Of a stretch of 64,000 bases of DNA, positions 1 through 9,738 are shown piece by piece. The stretch comes from Bacteroidetes Order II. bacterium. Its GTDB lineage: Bacteria > Bacteroidota > Rhodothermia > Rhodothermales > UBA2364. The stretch spans positions 58,206 through 122,205 of the forward strand of contig JAEUSQ010000023.1 of the NCBI GenBank assembly GCA_016788705.1, in the 5' to 3' direction. The notes under the pieces are model-generated. The model saw only the letters and a program-made list of their open reading frames with translations. It ran no database searches and was not told where the DNA came from. A program made the translations under genes and the position numbers. Each line of letters opens with the position of its first letter. Position 1 is the first letter of the stretch.

Positions 1-1703
<1,703 letters not shown>

Positions 1704-1938
1704 TTATAGCTTGGTAAAATACAACACAACGACTATGTCTCCCAATGATTTTATCGTGTGTTGAAAATGAGGTACAGGCATGCCTTCTTCCAATCTTTAC
1801 CATAATGAACCAACGTCATTTACCAGAAGAAGCGCCGGAATACATTTTTACACTTCGTAAAAGTTGGGACTTTTTTTTTAGTATCCTTTCGTATCTTAAG
1901 CCATTACGAAAACGCCAACCCTCATCGCCATAAACATT

Positions 1939-2397
1939 ATGCCGGATTATCGCACGTTTTTGGAACTATTGCCCCTCATCTCGCCGTTGTTACCAACAAT
2001 TATAGTCTTGGGTGGCTTGTACCTGGCGCTTAGGGCCTTTAAAAGGCATAGCCAAACGACACATTCTATCATCCTTGCCCAACGGTATGACGACATCTGG
2101 CAGGCAGCGATTGATAGCCAAGGCGAATTTGCCCGACTTCGGTTAAATGACCCGGTGCAGCCAATCAACGCTTCTGTACGTGTTGCGGCGTTGCGTTACC
2201 TCAATTTGGTTTGTGAACAGCAACAACTGATCCGACAAAAAAACCTTCCCGCCTCGTATTGGCGTTCTATTCAACGAGAAACACACCGAACGCTTAGAAG
2301 TACCCTTTTTAAGCAATTGTGGCCAGAATTAGCCATTCATTTTACCGCCTACCCTTGGTTTATTCAATTCGTGGATGCCATCCAATCCGGAAAATAA
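1939..2397 (+). CDS. Hypothetical single-pass membrane protein
   Basis: I do not recognise the family. The 152-residue product has one hydrophobic segment near residues 9-29 (LLPLISPLLPTIIVLGGLYLAL). A basic stretch follows (RAFKRHSQ), and then a soluble, probably helical domain rich in Gln and Arg. The basic flank after the helix suggests that the long C-terminal part is cytoplasmic. It reads as a real gene because the protein is well composed, uses codons like its neighbours, and has no better overlapping frame; the antisense frame here is shorter and Ser/Arg-rich. It stands alone between divergent gyrB and a convergent SDR gene. No ribosome-binding site stands out before the ATG at 1939. 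Confidence 0.6.
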   Translation: MPDYRTFLELLPLISPLLPTIIVLGGLYLALRAFKRHSQTTHSIILAQRYDDIWQAAIDSQGEFARLRLNDPVQPINASVRVAALRYLNLVCEQQQLIRQKNLPASYWRSIQRETHRTLRSTLFKQLWPELAIHFTAYPWFIQFVDAIQSGK

Positions 2398-2570
2398 TTT
2401 TTCAAGCCAGAGGACATAAAACGGCGCTCTCATGGCCCTAATCGGGTAAATCAAGTTCAATAGTTTGCCCTGATAAATGCCTTTCATCAAATCATTGCGC
2501 AACTTGGGTTATTGAATCTGGTGCGGATATGATACGCTATAGGTGGCGGTGTGGCTTGGCAACGAAAACG

Positions 2571-3302
2571 CTACACGCCCCCTTTCGGACGAAGCGGTCG
2601 TAACACGATCTCCGAAATAAGGTAATTATCCGTTGTTTGTAAAAGATGCAAGATCGTCTGTGCGATTTCCTCGGGGTGCATTTTTTGGCTGGAGCCGGAA
2701 GGGAAGCCCGTATTTTTGAAAAATGCAGTTTCGATAGACCCCGGATAGACACACGTCACCTTGATTCCATCGTTTCTTAATTCCAGCATAAGCGAATCCG
2801 AAAAGCCACGAAGACCAAACTTGGTGGCATTATAGATTCCGATATTAGGGTTTCCGACAAGCCCTGCAACGGATGCAATATTGATAATATGCCCGCCAAA
2901 ACCAGTCTGGGCATTCTGCCGCTTCATGTGCGGAACCACGGCCCGTGTACACAAAAATACCCCTTTCAGATTGGTATCTACTTGCACCTCCCAATCTTCA
3001 TCAGTCATCTGCTCTATCGCCCCGAACTTTCCCAACCCTGCATTATTGATTAAAATGTCTATCTGGTCTCCAGATTGCAAAAAAACCTGCTCCATAGCAC
3101 CTTTAACCGATTCCGACGAACGAACATCACACACAATTGGGCGAAATGAGTCGCCTATTTTTTCTTTAAGGCGCATTAAATCTTCCTCATTCCGTCCGAG
3201 TCCAAAAACAGTTGTACCAGCCGCAGCCAGTACGTCAGAAATGGCCGCTCCAAGCCCACGACTTGCGCCTGTTACGATGGCATAGCGATTTTGTATATTC
3301 AT
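2571..3302 (-). CDS. Short-chain dehydrogenase/reductase (SDR), classical type
   Basis: This is an NAD(P)-dependent oxidoreductase of the classical SDR family with 243 residues, a normal length. The Rossmann cofactor motif TGASRGLG lies at residues 11-18. CDV near 58-60 follows the adenine-binding strand, and NNAG is at about 86-89. The catalytic set is complete: Ser144, Tyr157 and Lys161 in the YNATK motif. The PGSIETAFF segment follows the usual SDR P-G motif. The substrate cannot be read from sequence; the family covers sugars, acyl chains and alcohols. It is transcribed alone on the minus strand and starts at the ATG at 3302. The two other SDR genes in the window (15765-16451 and 49498-50406) are not close copies of it. 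Confidence 0.9.
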   Translation of the reverse strand: MNIQNRYAIVTGASRGLGAAISDVLAAAGTTVFGLGRNEEDLMRLKEKIGDSFRPIVCDVRSSESVKGAMEQVFLQSGDQIDILINNAGLGKFGAIEQMTDEDWEVQVDTNLKGVFLCTRAVVPHMKRQNAQTGFGGHIINIASVAGLVGNPNIGIYNATKFGLRGFSDSLMLELRNDGIKVTCVYPGSIETAFFKNTGFPSGSSQKMHPEEIAQTILHLLQTTDNYLISEIVLRPLRPKGGV

Positions 3303-3567
3303 ATCAGATCAAATTGTCTTGGTGTCAGAATGATTTTGCACCTTAATTTTAAGGTATTACAGAAACGTGTCTTATTTTTTTAGGACATCGAATGATTTAT
3401 CAGAGGATCCGTATGCGTTGTTTTACGAAACTGTGACGGATTCTTTTGCACCCTCGTTTCCTGCTCCTTCTCTTCTGTATCTTAAGGGAATGATGGCTTA
3501 GACGTTTGCCACGGGATGATTCCGAACGGAGTCTGCAATTTAGTAAATTAGAATACTTTTCTACAAC

Positions 3568-3987
3568 ATGAAAATCGAAATCAATCGTCTTGACGATGCG
3601 TTTTTGCTTCAGTCCGTAAACGAAACAGGCAAGACCATCTTGACCGACGCAAACCCCGAAATTGGTGGAGGTGATCAAGCCTTTCGCCCGATGCAACTTT
3701 TGTTGGCCGCCGCTGGTTCTTGTAGCGCTATAGACATCATCCTCATTCTAAAAAAACAGCGCCAGCGTTTGGACGACATCAAGGTGACCATAGAGGGGCA
3801 CCGAGAACCACTTGGCGAGGCCAATATCTTCCGAAAAATCCACTTACACTACCGCTTTTGGGGAAGTGTGGATGCCCCTAAAGCCGAAAAAGCCATCCAG
3901 CTTTCTATGGAAAAATATTGTTCCGTAGTCAAAACCTTAGAACCCACAGCCCATATTACAACGTCTTTCGAGATTACACCTACCTAA
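3568..3987 (+). CDS. OsmC/Ohr family protein
   Basis: OsmC/Ohr proteins are small thiol peroxidases that reduce organic hydroperoxides with a pair of reactive cysteines. This 139-residue protein has both: Cys52 in AAAGSCSAID and Cys118 in MEKYCSV, at the spacing expected for the family. The FRPMQLLLAAAGSC stretch matches the long central helix of the OsmC fold. It resembles the YhfA-like general OsmC branch more than true Ohr, so hydroperoxide activity is probable but not certain. The stop codon is followed after four bases by the ATG of metZ, so the two are almost certainly co-transcribed. That places a thiol-redox protein beside a sulfur-assimilation enzyme. Confidence 0.88.
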   Translation: MKIEINRLDDAFLLQSVNETGKTILTDANPEIGGGDQAFRPMQLLLAAAGSCSAIDIILILKKQRQRLDDIKVTIEGHREPLGEANIFRKIHLHYRFWGSVDAPKAEKAIQLSMEKYCSVVKTLEPTAHITTSFEITPT

Positions 3988-3991
3988 AACC

Positions 3992-5170
3992 ATGTCTCAT
4001 TTTGAAACTAAAGCGATTCGTACCCAAACAAATCGCAGCCAACACCGTGAGCACAGTGTGCCCATTTTTGCAACCAGCAGTTTTCTTTTTGATGACGCAG
4101 AAATGGCCCGTGCGCTATTTGCTGAAGAAGTAGAAGGCAATATTTATTCGCGATATTCCAACCCAAATACCAATGAATTCATTGAAAAAATGTGCTTGCT
4201 TGAGGGCACCGAAGCGGGCATCGCCACGGCATCGGGGATGGCAGCCATGTTCATGAGCATGGCCGCTTTTTTGGGTTCTGGAGATCATATCGTGGCCTCA
4301 CGTTCATTGTTTGGATCCACTTATCAGCTATTAACAAAGTTGTTTCCACGCTGGGGCATCACACATACATTCGTGGACATCACGGCGCCACCAACCGTTT
4401 GGGAGGCCGCAATACAGCCTGAGACCAAAATGATTTTTGTGGAGACCCCTTCAAATCCGGGCTTGGATTTATTGGACTTGGCATTTTTGGGGCAGTTGGC
4501 ACACACCAAAGGGATTATCCTAAATGTAGATAATTGTTTTGCAACACCTTATGTACAAAATCCTGCCGCATATGGTGCGCACTTGGTCACCCATTCTGCC
4601 ACTAAATTAATTGACGGGCAAGGACGTGTACTGGGTGGTTGCATTCTTGGCAAAAAAGAATTGATTCAAGAGGTCTTGTTTTTATCCCGCCATACGGGTC
4701 CGGCCATGTCTCCATTTAATGGCTGGATTTTATCCAAGAGCTTAGAAACCTTGGCAATCCGTGTAGAACGACACGGCAAAAATGCACACCAACTGGCTCA
4801 TTGGTTAGAGCAACAAGATGGGATTAAAAAAGTTAAGTACCCATTTTTGGCCTCACATCCACAATATGAACTTGCACAAAAACAAATGCGATTGGGTGGG
4901 GCGATGCTCACTTTAGAGCTAAAAGGAGGTCTTGAACAGGCACAAAAGTTCATGGATGCGCTCAGCATGATTTCCTTATCCTCCAATCTGGGCGATACCC
5001 GCACCATCGCCACCCACCCAATGACCACAACCCACTCAAAACTTTCAGAAGCAGAACGGCTTGCGGTTGGAATTTCTCCGGGGCTTATCCGAATTTCTGT
5101 GGGCTTAGAGCATGTAGAAGACATTCAAGCAGATTTGGCACAAGCACTTAACGCATCCTGCTTAGCATAA
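3992..5170 (+). CDS. metZ: O-succinylhomoserine sulfhydrylase (Cys/Met metabolism PLP enzyme)
   Basis: This is a PLP-dependent fold-type I enzyme of the Cys/Met metabolism family with 392 residues. It likely condenses O-succinyl- (or O-acetyl-) homoserine with sulfide to make homocysteine for methionine synthesis. The PLP lysine is Lys205 in HSATKLIDGQGRVLGG, a wording typical of MetZ. Other family signatures are YSRYSNPNTNEF near the N-terminus, ATASGMAAM (phosphate-binding loop), ETPSNPG and VDNCFATP. Near the C-terminus, SLGD is replaced by the close variant SNLGDTRTIATHP followed by the SVGLE motif. Cystathionine gamma-synthase or O-acetylhomoserine sulfhydrylase are the alternatives; the short length and IDGQGRVLGG favour MetZ. 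It is the second gene of the osmC-metZ unit. Confidence 0.9.
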   Translation: MSHFETKAIRTQTNRSQHREHSVPIFATSSFLFDDAEMARALFAEEVEGNIYSRYSNPNTNEFIEKMCLLEGTEAGIATASGMAAMFMSMAAFLGSGDHIVASRSLFGSTYQLLTKLFPRWGITHTFVDITAPPTVWEAAIQPETKMIFVETPSNPGLDLLDLAFLGQLAHTKGIILNVDNCFATPYVQNPAAYGAHLVTHSATKLIDGQGRVLGGCILGKKELIQEVLFLSRHTGPAMSPFNGWILSKSLETLAIRVERHGKNAHQLAHWLEQQDGIKKVKYPFLASHPQYELAQKQMRLGGAMLTLELKGGLEQAQKFMDALSMISLSSNLGDTRTIATHPMTTTHSKLSEAERLAVGISPGLIRISVGLEHVEDIQADLAQALNASCLA

Positions 5171-5207
5171 TTGTTTGTCTCCGTCGGAAGACGCGCAACC
5201 ACTTTGT

Positions 5208-5252
5208 TTCGGGTGAAGGACTTTCTTCTAAACAGGAGGCCCTCCACCCGAA
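5208..5252. terminator. Hairpin between convergent genes, possible terminator
   Basis: The arms TTCGGGTG (5208-5215) and CACCCGAA (5245-5252) are perfect reverse complements around a 29-base loop. They lie between the 3' end of metZ and the 3' end of the minus-strand SH3-like gene. There is no T-tract on either side, so termination activity is only inferred from the placement. Confidence 0.3.
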
Positions 5253-5257
5253 GTACC

Positions 5258-6355
5258 TTATTTCAATAATTTCTCTTCCATAGCGTTCAACCCAACCAAA
5301 ATGGTTTCCCGCTGTGGCTTTTCGATGGCTTCAACCGCTTCCCTTAAAAAACCGATTTCCGTACGTAGGTCTTTTTTATCTTCCTCTGCAATACGATATT
5401 CAGATAAATTGCTCATCATCTGTGTGACGGCGCTTTCAATCTTACTCATCATATCATTCACATAAACACCTTGGGGATACCGCTCCAGATAGCGGCCCTC
5501 CCTCATGTTCAAACGCCCTAAATTACACGTCAAATACCCTTCACACTCGCCCGCCAATTCGGTAATAGCGGCTTCGTATGCAATCCGTTCGGCAAAAGGA
5601 ATGTCCCTATACCGCGTTTCCAAATCCCACAAAAGATCGAACCTTAGATAGTAGGCTTGTGTTGGTTCACTATATACAAGCAATTTTTCGTTTGTTGTAA
5701 GCCAAGATTTATAGGGCTGTTTATCCCGCGCCTCCATTGGAATGAGCCGAAGAATCCGTTTGACCACAACCAGATGCGCCAATTCCAACTCGGCCTTGAC
5801 ATCTATATTTTGTGTTTCATTGGCTGCTACGGCCAAAAAATCAAAAAAGGCCACTTCCTCGGCGTAGGTTTTTGCCCCACCACGCATTCGGGGTCGCATA
5901 ATTTCCGTGATCACCATTTCGCGGTTTTCTTCGTCGTAGTTCCGAACATGCCCCCCAAAAATCCATCCTGTTTTATTATTGCCATAGGGTATCTGATACC
6001 AATAATCTTCCAGATTCCCCACCTTTTTCTTTTGTTCGGATCGGGATTTTGCTTCTACAAACTGGCCAAAAGACAACCGTGCAAGTTGGGCACTGGTGGG
6101 ATCGGGTGAAAAATGTACCTTAGCGCCCATAGCAGTCACGATCAATTTTGTTTTTGCGGAAACTGTTTTAAGAGCAGGCGTAGGCGTTGAGGGTTTTGAA
6201 GCCGTTGTTGGGGGATTTTTACGGGTTGTGGTTGGTTTTGCAACTTGGTTTCCAGTTGTTGCAGAGGGATTGGTTTTGGGTTTGGGTTTGGGCTGCTGTG
6301 CCCAGCCACCTGAGGGGGCCAGGACTACAAGTAGTAGTAAGAAAAAACGCTTCAT
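5258..6355 (-). CDS. Exported SH3-like domain protein
   Basis: The predicted product is 365 residues and secreted. MKRFFLLLLVVLAPSGGWAQ is a clean signal peptide that decides the ATG at 6355. An upstream TTG at 6409 overlaps the previous stop but would place 18 residues before the signal peptide. A Pro/Lys/Thr-rich linker (about residues 20-65) follows. Then comes a bacterial SH3-like module (about 70-155) with the usual AKVHFSPDP, LSFGQFVEA and GWIFGGHVRNY pattern. The C-terminal 200 residues are helical and not recognised. SH3b modules commonly bind cell-wall peptides, so a periplasmic role is plausible. It sits about 50 bases behind the nucleotidyltransferase gene and is probably co-transcribed with it. 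Confidence 0.75.
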   Translation of the reverse strand: MKRFFLLLLVVLAPSGGWAQQPKPKPKTNPSATTGNQVAKPTTTRKNPPTTASKPSTPTPALKTVSAKTKLIVTAMGAKVHFSPDPTSAQLARLSFGQFVEAKSRSEQKKKVGNLEDYWYQIPYGNNKTGWIFGGHVRNYDEENREMVITEIMRPRMRGGAKTYAEEVAFFDFLAVAANETQNIDVKAELELAHLVVVKRILRLIPMEARDKQPYKSWLTTNEKLLVYSEPTQAYYLRFDLLWDLETRYRDIPFAERIAYEAAITELAGECEGYLTCNLGRLNMREGRYLERYPQGVYVNDMMSKIESAVTQMMSNLSEYRIAEEDKKDLRTEIGFLREAVEAIEKPQRETILVGLNAMEEKLLK

Positions 6356-6405
6356 GGTGGTAGAGGTTAAAGCATGGAGGAAGAAGTAAGCAAGGAGAAA
6401 CCCTA

Positions 6406-7398
6406 TCAACCAACAGAAGCATGATCTCCTACATTTATGGGCGTTGCAGAACCTTTCACAAAGGCATGCTGTCCCACAAATGAGTCCTTAATCATGGCTC
6501 CTTCGATGGTTGCATTGGAAAAAACGATTGAATCGCGAACAATAGAATCTGTAATGGTTGCACCTGCCTCAATAGAAGCAAAGGGTCCAATAACCGAGTT
6601 CCGGATCAATGCGCCCGGACCGATATACACTGGCTCAATAATGACCGTATTGGTCAAATTACCCCTAAAAGCAGACCTTTCTTTTTTCATCACAACTTTG
6701 GTAGTGTCCAACAATGCCGGAAGTGTTCCGCAGTCGAGCCAGTCCGTTACCGTTGCCGTATCTAAAGTAGCCCCATTTTGCAACATCCGGTCAAAGGCAT
6801 CTGGGAGTTCATACTCTCCACGCAAACTGAGCGCCTTTTCGTTCATCATATCCTGAATCACTTGTTTCAGTTTGCCACCATCTTTTATGTAATAGATGCC
6901 AATGAGGGCCTCGCGCGAAATCAACTCGGTTGGTTTTTCCACAAATCCGACTGCTCGTCCCTGTTTATCCCGTACCACAACTCCATAGGCACGCGGGTCT
7001 TCCACCAATTTTACCCAAGCCACCACATCCGAATCCAACTTAAAATCAGGCTCCATATAAAACAACGTATCTGCAAAGATCGAAAACACTTCGCCCTCCA
7101 GATATTCTTTTGCGCAATACAACGCATGTGCCGTTCCCATTGCCTTATCCTGAACTGCAAAACTGGCTTTAATCCCCAAACGGCGGCAAATAAGCCGAAG
7201 TTGGTCTCGTACTTCGGATGGGAAGTCACCCAGAATAAATACCGCTTCCTGTACTTGGTTCGGTAACAATTCCGTAAAGGTCGTCACAATTCGTTCTACC
7301 ATAGAAGAACCTAAAACGGGTAATAAAGGCTTGGGCGTTACATGCGTATGTGGTCTTAGGCGGGTTCCACGACCAGCCATTGGGATAATGAGTCTCAT
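6406..7398 (-). CDS. Sugar-1-phosphate nucleotidyltransferase
   Basis: This enzyme activates a sugar-1-phosphate with an NTP to give an NDP-sugar, the step that feeds polysaccharide or cell-wall synthesis. It has 330 residues. The N-terminal GT-A nucleotidyltransferase domain (about 1-235) begins with MRLIIPMAGRGTRLRPHTH and TPKPLLPV, which bind the nucleotide and phosphates. FADTLFYM holds the metal-binding Asp, and GFVEKP and WLDCGT are typical of the RmlA/GlmU-like group. The C-terminus (about 245-330) is a left-handed beta-helix of hexapeptide repeats (IIEPVYIGPGALIRNSVIG and following). The sugar and base cannot be fixed from sequence; glucose-1-phosphate thymidylyl- or uridylyltransferase is likeliest. 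It is the first gene of a two-gene minus-strand unit. Confidence 0.87.
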   Translation of the reverse strand: MRLIIPMAGRGTRLRPHTHVTPKPLLPVLGSSMVERIVTTFTELLPNQVQEAVFILGDFPSEVRDQLRLICRRLGIKASFAVQDKAMGTAHALYCAKEYLEGEVFSIFADTLFYMEPDFKLDSDVVAWVKLVEDPRAYGVVVRDKQGRAVGFVEKPTELISREALIGIYYIKDGGKLKQVIQDMMNEKALSLRGEYELPDAFDRMLQNGATLDTATVTDWLDCGTLPALLDTTKVVMKKERSAFRGNLTNTVIIEPVYIGPGALIRNSVIGPFASIEAGATITDSIVRDSIVFSNATIEGAMIKDSFVGQHAFVKGSATPINVGDHASVG

Positions 7399-7814
7399 AA
7401 GACAATAAAAATAATAGATTGGCCAAAAAATAAATCATCAGAAACCAAGATGATACAGCCTTAAACCGGAAACACAAAATGGAAAGTTGGATAAAACCCC
7501 TTTCAACCAAAGATTCTTGCAGCCCTTTGCTTTAAGGTCACTGGGCACGGTCTTTTGTCTATACCGTATGAACAGACGAACACACTGTATGATCTATTGG
7601 ACATAAGAAAAAGCAACCTCTCGCTTTCATCAATTTTACAAGATAGAATATCATATTTATTTACAACTACTTAGCCAAATAAAAATATTTAAAACAAGTT
7701 TATTCGCGAAGAACAATTTAATTTGGCACGAGTTTGTACATCAAGAATACAAAACAACCATACAACCCTTATTTTCTATTCATCTTTGAAAACATTAAAC
7801 AGGAGGATAAAAAA
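7399..7814. other. Intergenic region between divergent genes
   Basis: This stretch of 416 bases has no convincing gene. It must hold the promoters of the minus-strand nucleotidyltransferase and of the plus-strand OmpA lipoprotein. It becomes very A/T-rich from about 7620 to 7720. An AGGAGG ribosome-binding site lies at 7801-7806, eight bases before the OmpA ATG at 7815, and decides that start over an in-frame upstream codon at 7734. A sigma-54-like TTGGCACG at 7723 was considered and rejected on spacing. Confidence 0.7.
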
Positions 7815-8507
7815 ATGAAGAACCTCAGAAACATACTCACTGCTTTGGTAATTGCCACAATGGCCCTCACCAGTATGGTGGGTTGTAATGCGAGCAAAAC
7901 GGCAAAAGGAGCCGGAATCGGTGCCGCAGCTGGCGCAGCAATTGGTGGGCTATTGGGCAACCGCTCTGGTGAAACCGGAAAAGGTGCAGCCATTGGTGGC
8001 GCGATTGGTGCTGCGGTGGGTGCTATTATCGGCGACCAAATGGATCGTCAGGCAGCAGAACTAAAACAACAACTGCCAGATGCCGAAGTCGTTCGGGATG
8101 GCGAAGGCATTAAAGTTGTATTTAACTCGGCTATCCTGTTCGGTTTCGATTCCGACAAACTACAGGCCAATGCCCAACCCGATCTGAAAGACCTTGCTAA
8201 CTCGATGAAAACCTATCCAGGGACAGCACTCGAAATCATCGGCCATACCGATAGTGTGGGTTCAGATTCCTACAATCAGAAGCTCTCTGAACGCCGAGCT
8301 TCCTCCGTTGCAAACTTCTTAAAGTCTCAAGGGGTTGAGAATACGCGCCTTATGACAAGAGGACTGGGTGAAACGCAACCTGTGGCAGACAACACTTCCG
8401 AGGCTGGACGCCAACAAAACCGCCGCGTAGAGATTAAAATCAACATTACAGAAGAATATCGCCGTCAGTTGGAGCAACAACAAGCCCAATCTGGATCCAA
8501 CGGATAA
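7815..8507 (+). CDS. OmpA-family outer-membrane lipoprotein with glycine-zipper
   Basis: This 230-residue lipoprotein probably tethers the outer membrane to peptidoglycan. The start is fixed by AGGAGG at 7801-7806. A type II signal peptide ends at Cys24 (TSMVGC). A glycine-zipper segment follows at about residues 33-80, alternating Gly/Ala runs as in YiaD/OmpA-like proteins, which may insert in or span a membrane. The C-terminal OmpA/MotB domain (about 105-215) has FGFDSDKL, the peptidoglycan-binding IIGHTDSVGSDSYNQKLSERRA and GRQQNRRVEIKI. It matches the YiaD type in length and order of parts. It is a single-gene transcript ending in the strong terminator at 8530-8564. Confidence 0.92.
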   Translation: MKNLRNILTALVIATMALTSMVGCNASKTAKGAGIGAAAGAAIGGLLGNRSGETGKGAAIGGAIGAAVGAIIGDQMDRQAAELKQQLPDAEVVRDGEGIKVVFNSAILFGFDSDKLQANAQPDLKDLANSMKTYPGTALEIIGHTDSVGSDSYNQKLSERRASSVANFLKSQGVENTRLMTRGLGETQPVADNTSEAGRQQNRRVEIKINITEEYRRQLEQQQAQSGSNG

Positions 8508-8529
8508 TCTGTTGCACCTGTTCTATAGG

Positions 8530-8564
8530 AAAAGCCGCTTCGTAAACTACGAAACGGCTTTTTT
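8530..8564 (+). terminator. Rho-independent terminator after OmpA lipoprotein gene
   Basis: The arms AAAAGCCGCTTCGTA and TACGAAACGGCTTTT pair over 15 positions with one mismatch around a short loop. They are followed by a run of Ts. The hairpin lies 23 bases after the stop codon. Confidence 0.9.
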
Positions 8565-8633
8565 GTTGTATCTCACCTTGGCCTTTTTCGTGTTCCGACC
8601 ACCTATTGATAACACCACCTGTTGATAACAACT

Positions 8634-9638
8634 TTATTTCTTTGCTGTTGCCAAAATTTGTTGCAGGTCCGTGTGGGAGACGGTCAAAATACCGCTCGGC
8701 ACAATGCGCTTCGTCATAGCAACCCAGTTTGGTTCTTTGCTAAACACATTTTTGAATAAAGGCAAAGCCTGCTGCAAGCGTCCTGTATTGGCCAATGAAA
8801 CCGCCGTCCAGAATTTCATTTCCACGTTATCGGGAAACGCCTGCATGGCTGCGCCATATTCCCTCAATGCACCTTCCACATCTCCGTGCTCCACCGCAAG
8901 GTCACCATTGTTCATCCGTTCATACGCACGAAAAACCGTTAAAAGTCTGCGCATTTCCGAAATGGCCTGTGGATGATCCTCCACCCGAAGATCCACTGTT
9001 TTGTCTTTCCAAACCTCGCCCGTAGCCTTTTGTCGGACGACCAATATAGCAGCCGATTGTTGGCCGCGTGCATCACCTCCCACTTGCTGGGCGGCCTCCA
9101 GTGCCACCATCATTCGTTCCGCTAACGGTTTACCTGAGCTCGACTCAAAAGCGCGCCCCATAGCACCCGGCACTTGGTCTGTCAACATCATATTGGCTTG
9201 TACCGAGTAGCCTTTGCCTTTCATATGACCCGCCTCGGCCACACATTTTGCCCCAGTATATACCGCCACATTCCCTTTCACATCCACAATGGCTACCTGA
9301 CGAAAGTCCCGCCCGGCATCTTCTCGGATCAGCTTCTCGGCGGCTTCAGTTGCGGTTAGCCCCGCCTTCAATAATGCAAGCCCCTTGGGGCCAAAACTTG
9401 GATTCACAAACGACTGGGTCGCGATTGCGCCCACCCCAGGCTCTGCCCAACTTACAATACTGCCCACAGAAAACCAGTGCGATTGTACCGCCACCCCTAG
9501 CTCACCCGTAGTACTATCATGGGCAACAATCGAAAACGTATGCGCAAATGGGTCGGAAATGGGGGGAGCCAACACACTTGGTACTTGTGCAAAAGTGGCT
9601 AACGGAAGCAGAAAACATAGAAGAATCGAACGTTTCAT
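8634..9638 (-). CDS. Exported DUF1028 protein with tetratricopeptide-like tail
   Basis: The 334-residue product has a signal peptide (MKRSILLCFLLPLATFAQ). A DUF1028 domain spans about residues 33-235: HTFSIVAHDSTTGELGVAVQSHWFSVG, GVGAIATQSFVNPSFGP and GYSVQANMM. DUF1028 resembles Ntn-hydrolases and is often fused to peptidoglycan-binding or repeat modules; its reaction is not established. Here the C-terminal third carries about two TPR-like helical pairs (DVEGALREYGAAMQAFPDNVEMKF and TGRLQQALPLFKNVFSKEP), suggesting protein contacts. It is a single gene on the minus strand, converging on the OmpA gene and diverging from the amidase gene. Confidence 0.85.
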   Translation of the reverse strand: MKRSILLCFLLPLATFAQVPSVLAPPISDPFAHTFSIVAHDSTTGELGVAVQSHWFSVGSIVSWAEPGVGAIATQSFVNPSFGPKGLALLKAGLTATEAAEKLIREDAGRDFRQVAIVDVKGNVAVYTGAKCVAEAGHMKGKGYSVQANMMLTDQVPGAMGRAFESSSGKPLAERMMVALEAAQQVGGDARGQQSAAILVVRQKATGEVWKDKTVDLRVEDHPQAISEMRRLLTVFRAYERMNNGDLAVEHGDVEGALREYGAAMQAFPDNVEMKFWTAVSLANTGRLQQALPLFKNVFSKEPNWVAMTKRIVPSGILTVSHTDLQQILATAKK

Positions 9639-9738
9639 TGTGTTCTATTTTTATTGTAGATTACGGCTTATACAAGGTATCTGTACGCCATCGGTTATCT
9701 AAAATTTACGACATTTCACCACCCAAAATCTGTCCAAT

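Noticed and set aside
1745..1933. 62-codon plus-strand frame between gyrB and the next gene
   Set aside because: No ribosome-binding site, no family character, and the ending is low-complexity; probably part of the intergenic region.
6356..6409. TTG start of the SH3-like protein overlapping the nucleotidyltransferase stop
   Set aside because: It puts 18 residues before a clean signal peptide that begins at the ATG at 6355.
7723..7738. Sigma-54-like promoter TTGGCACG-AGT-TTGTA before the OmpA gene
   Set aside because: The -24 box is perfect but the distance from GG to the -12 G is one base short, and the conserved C of TTGC is T. Sigma-54 spacing is strict.
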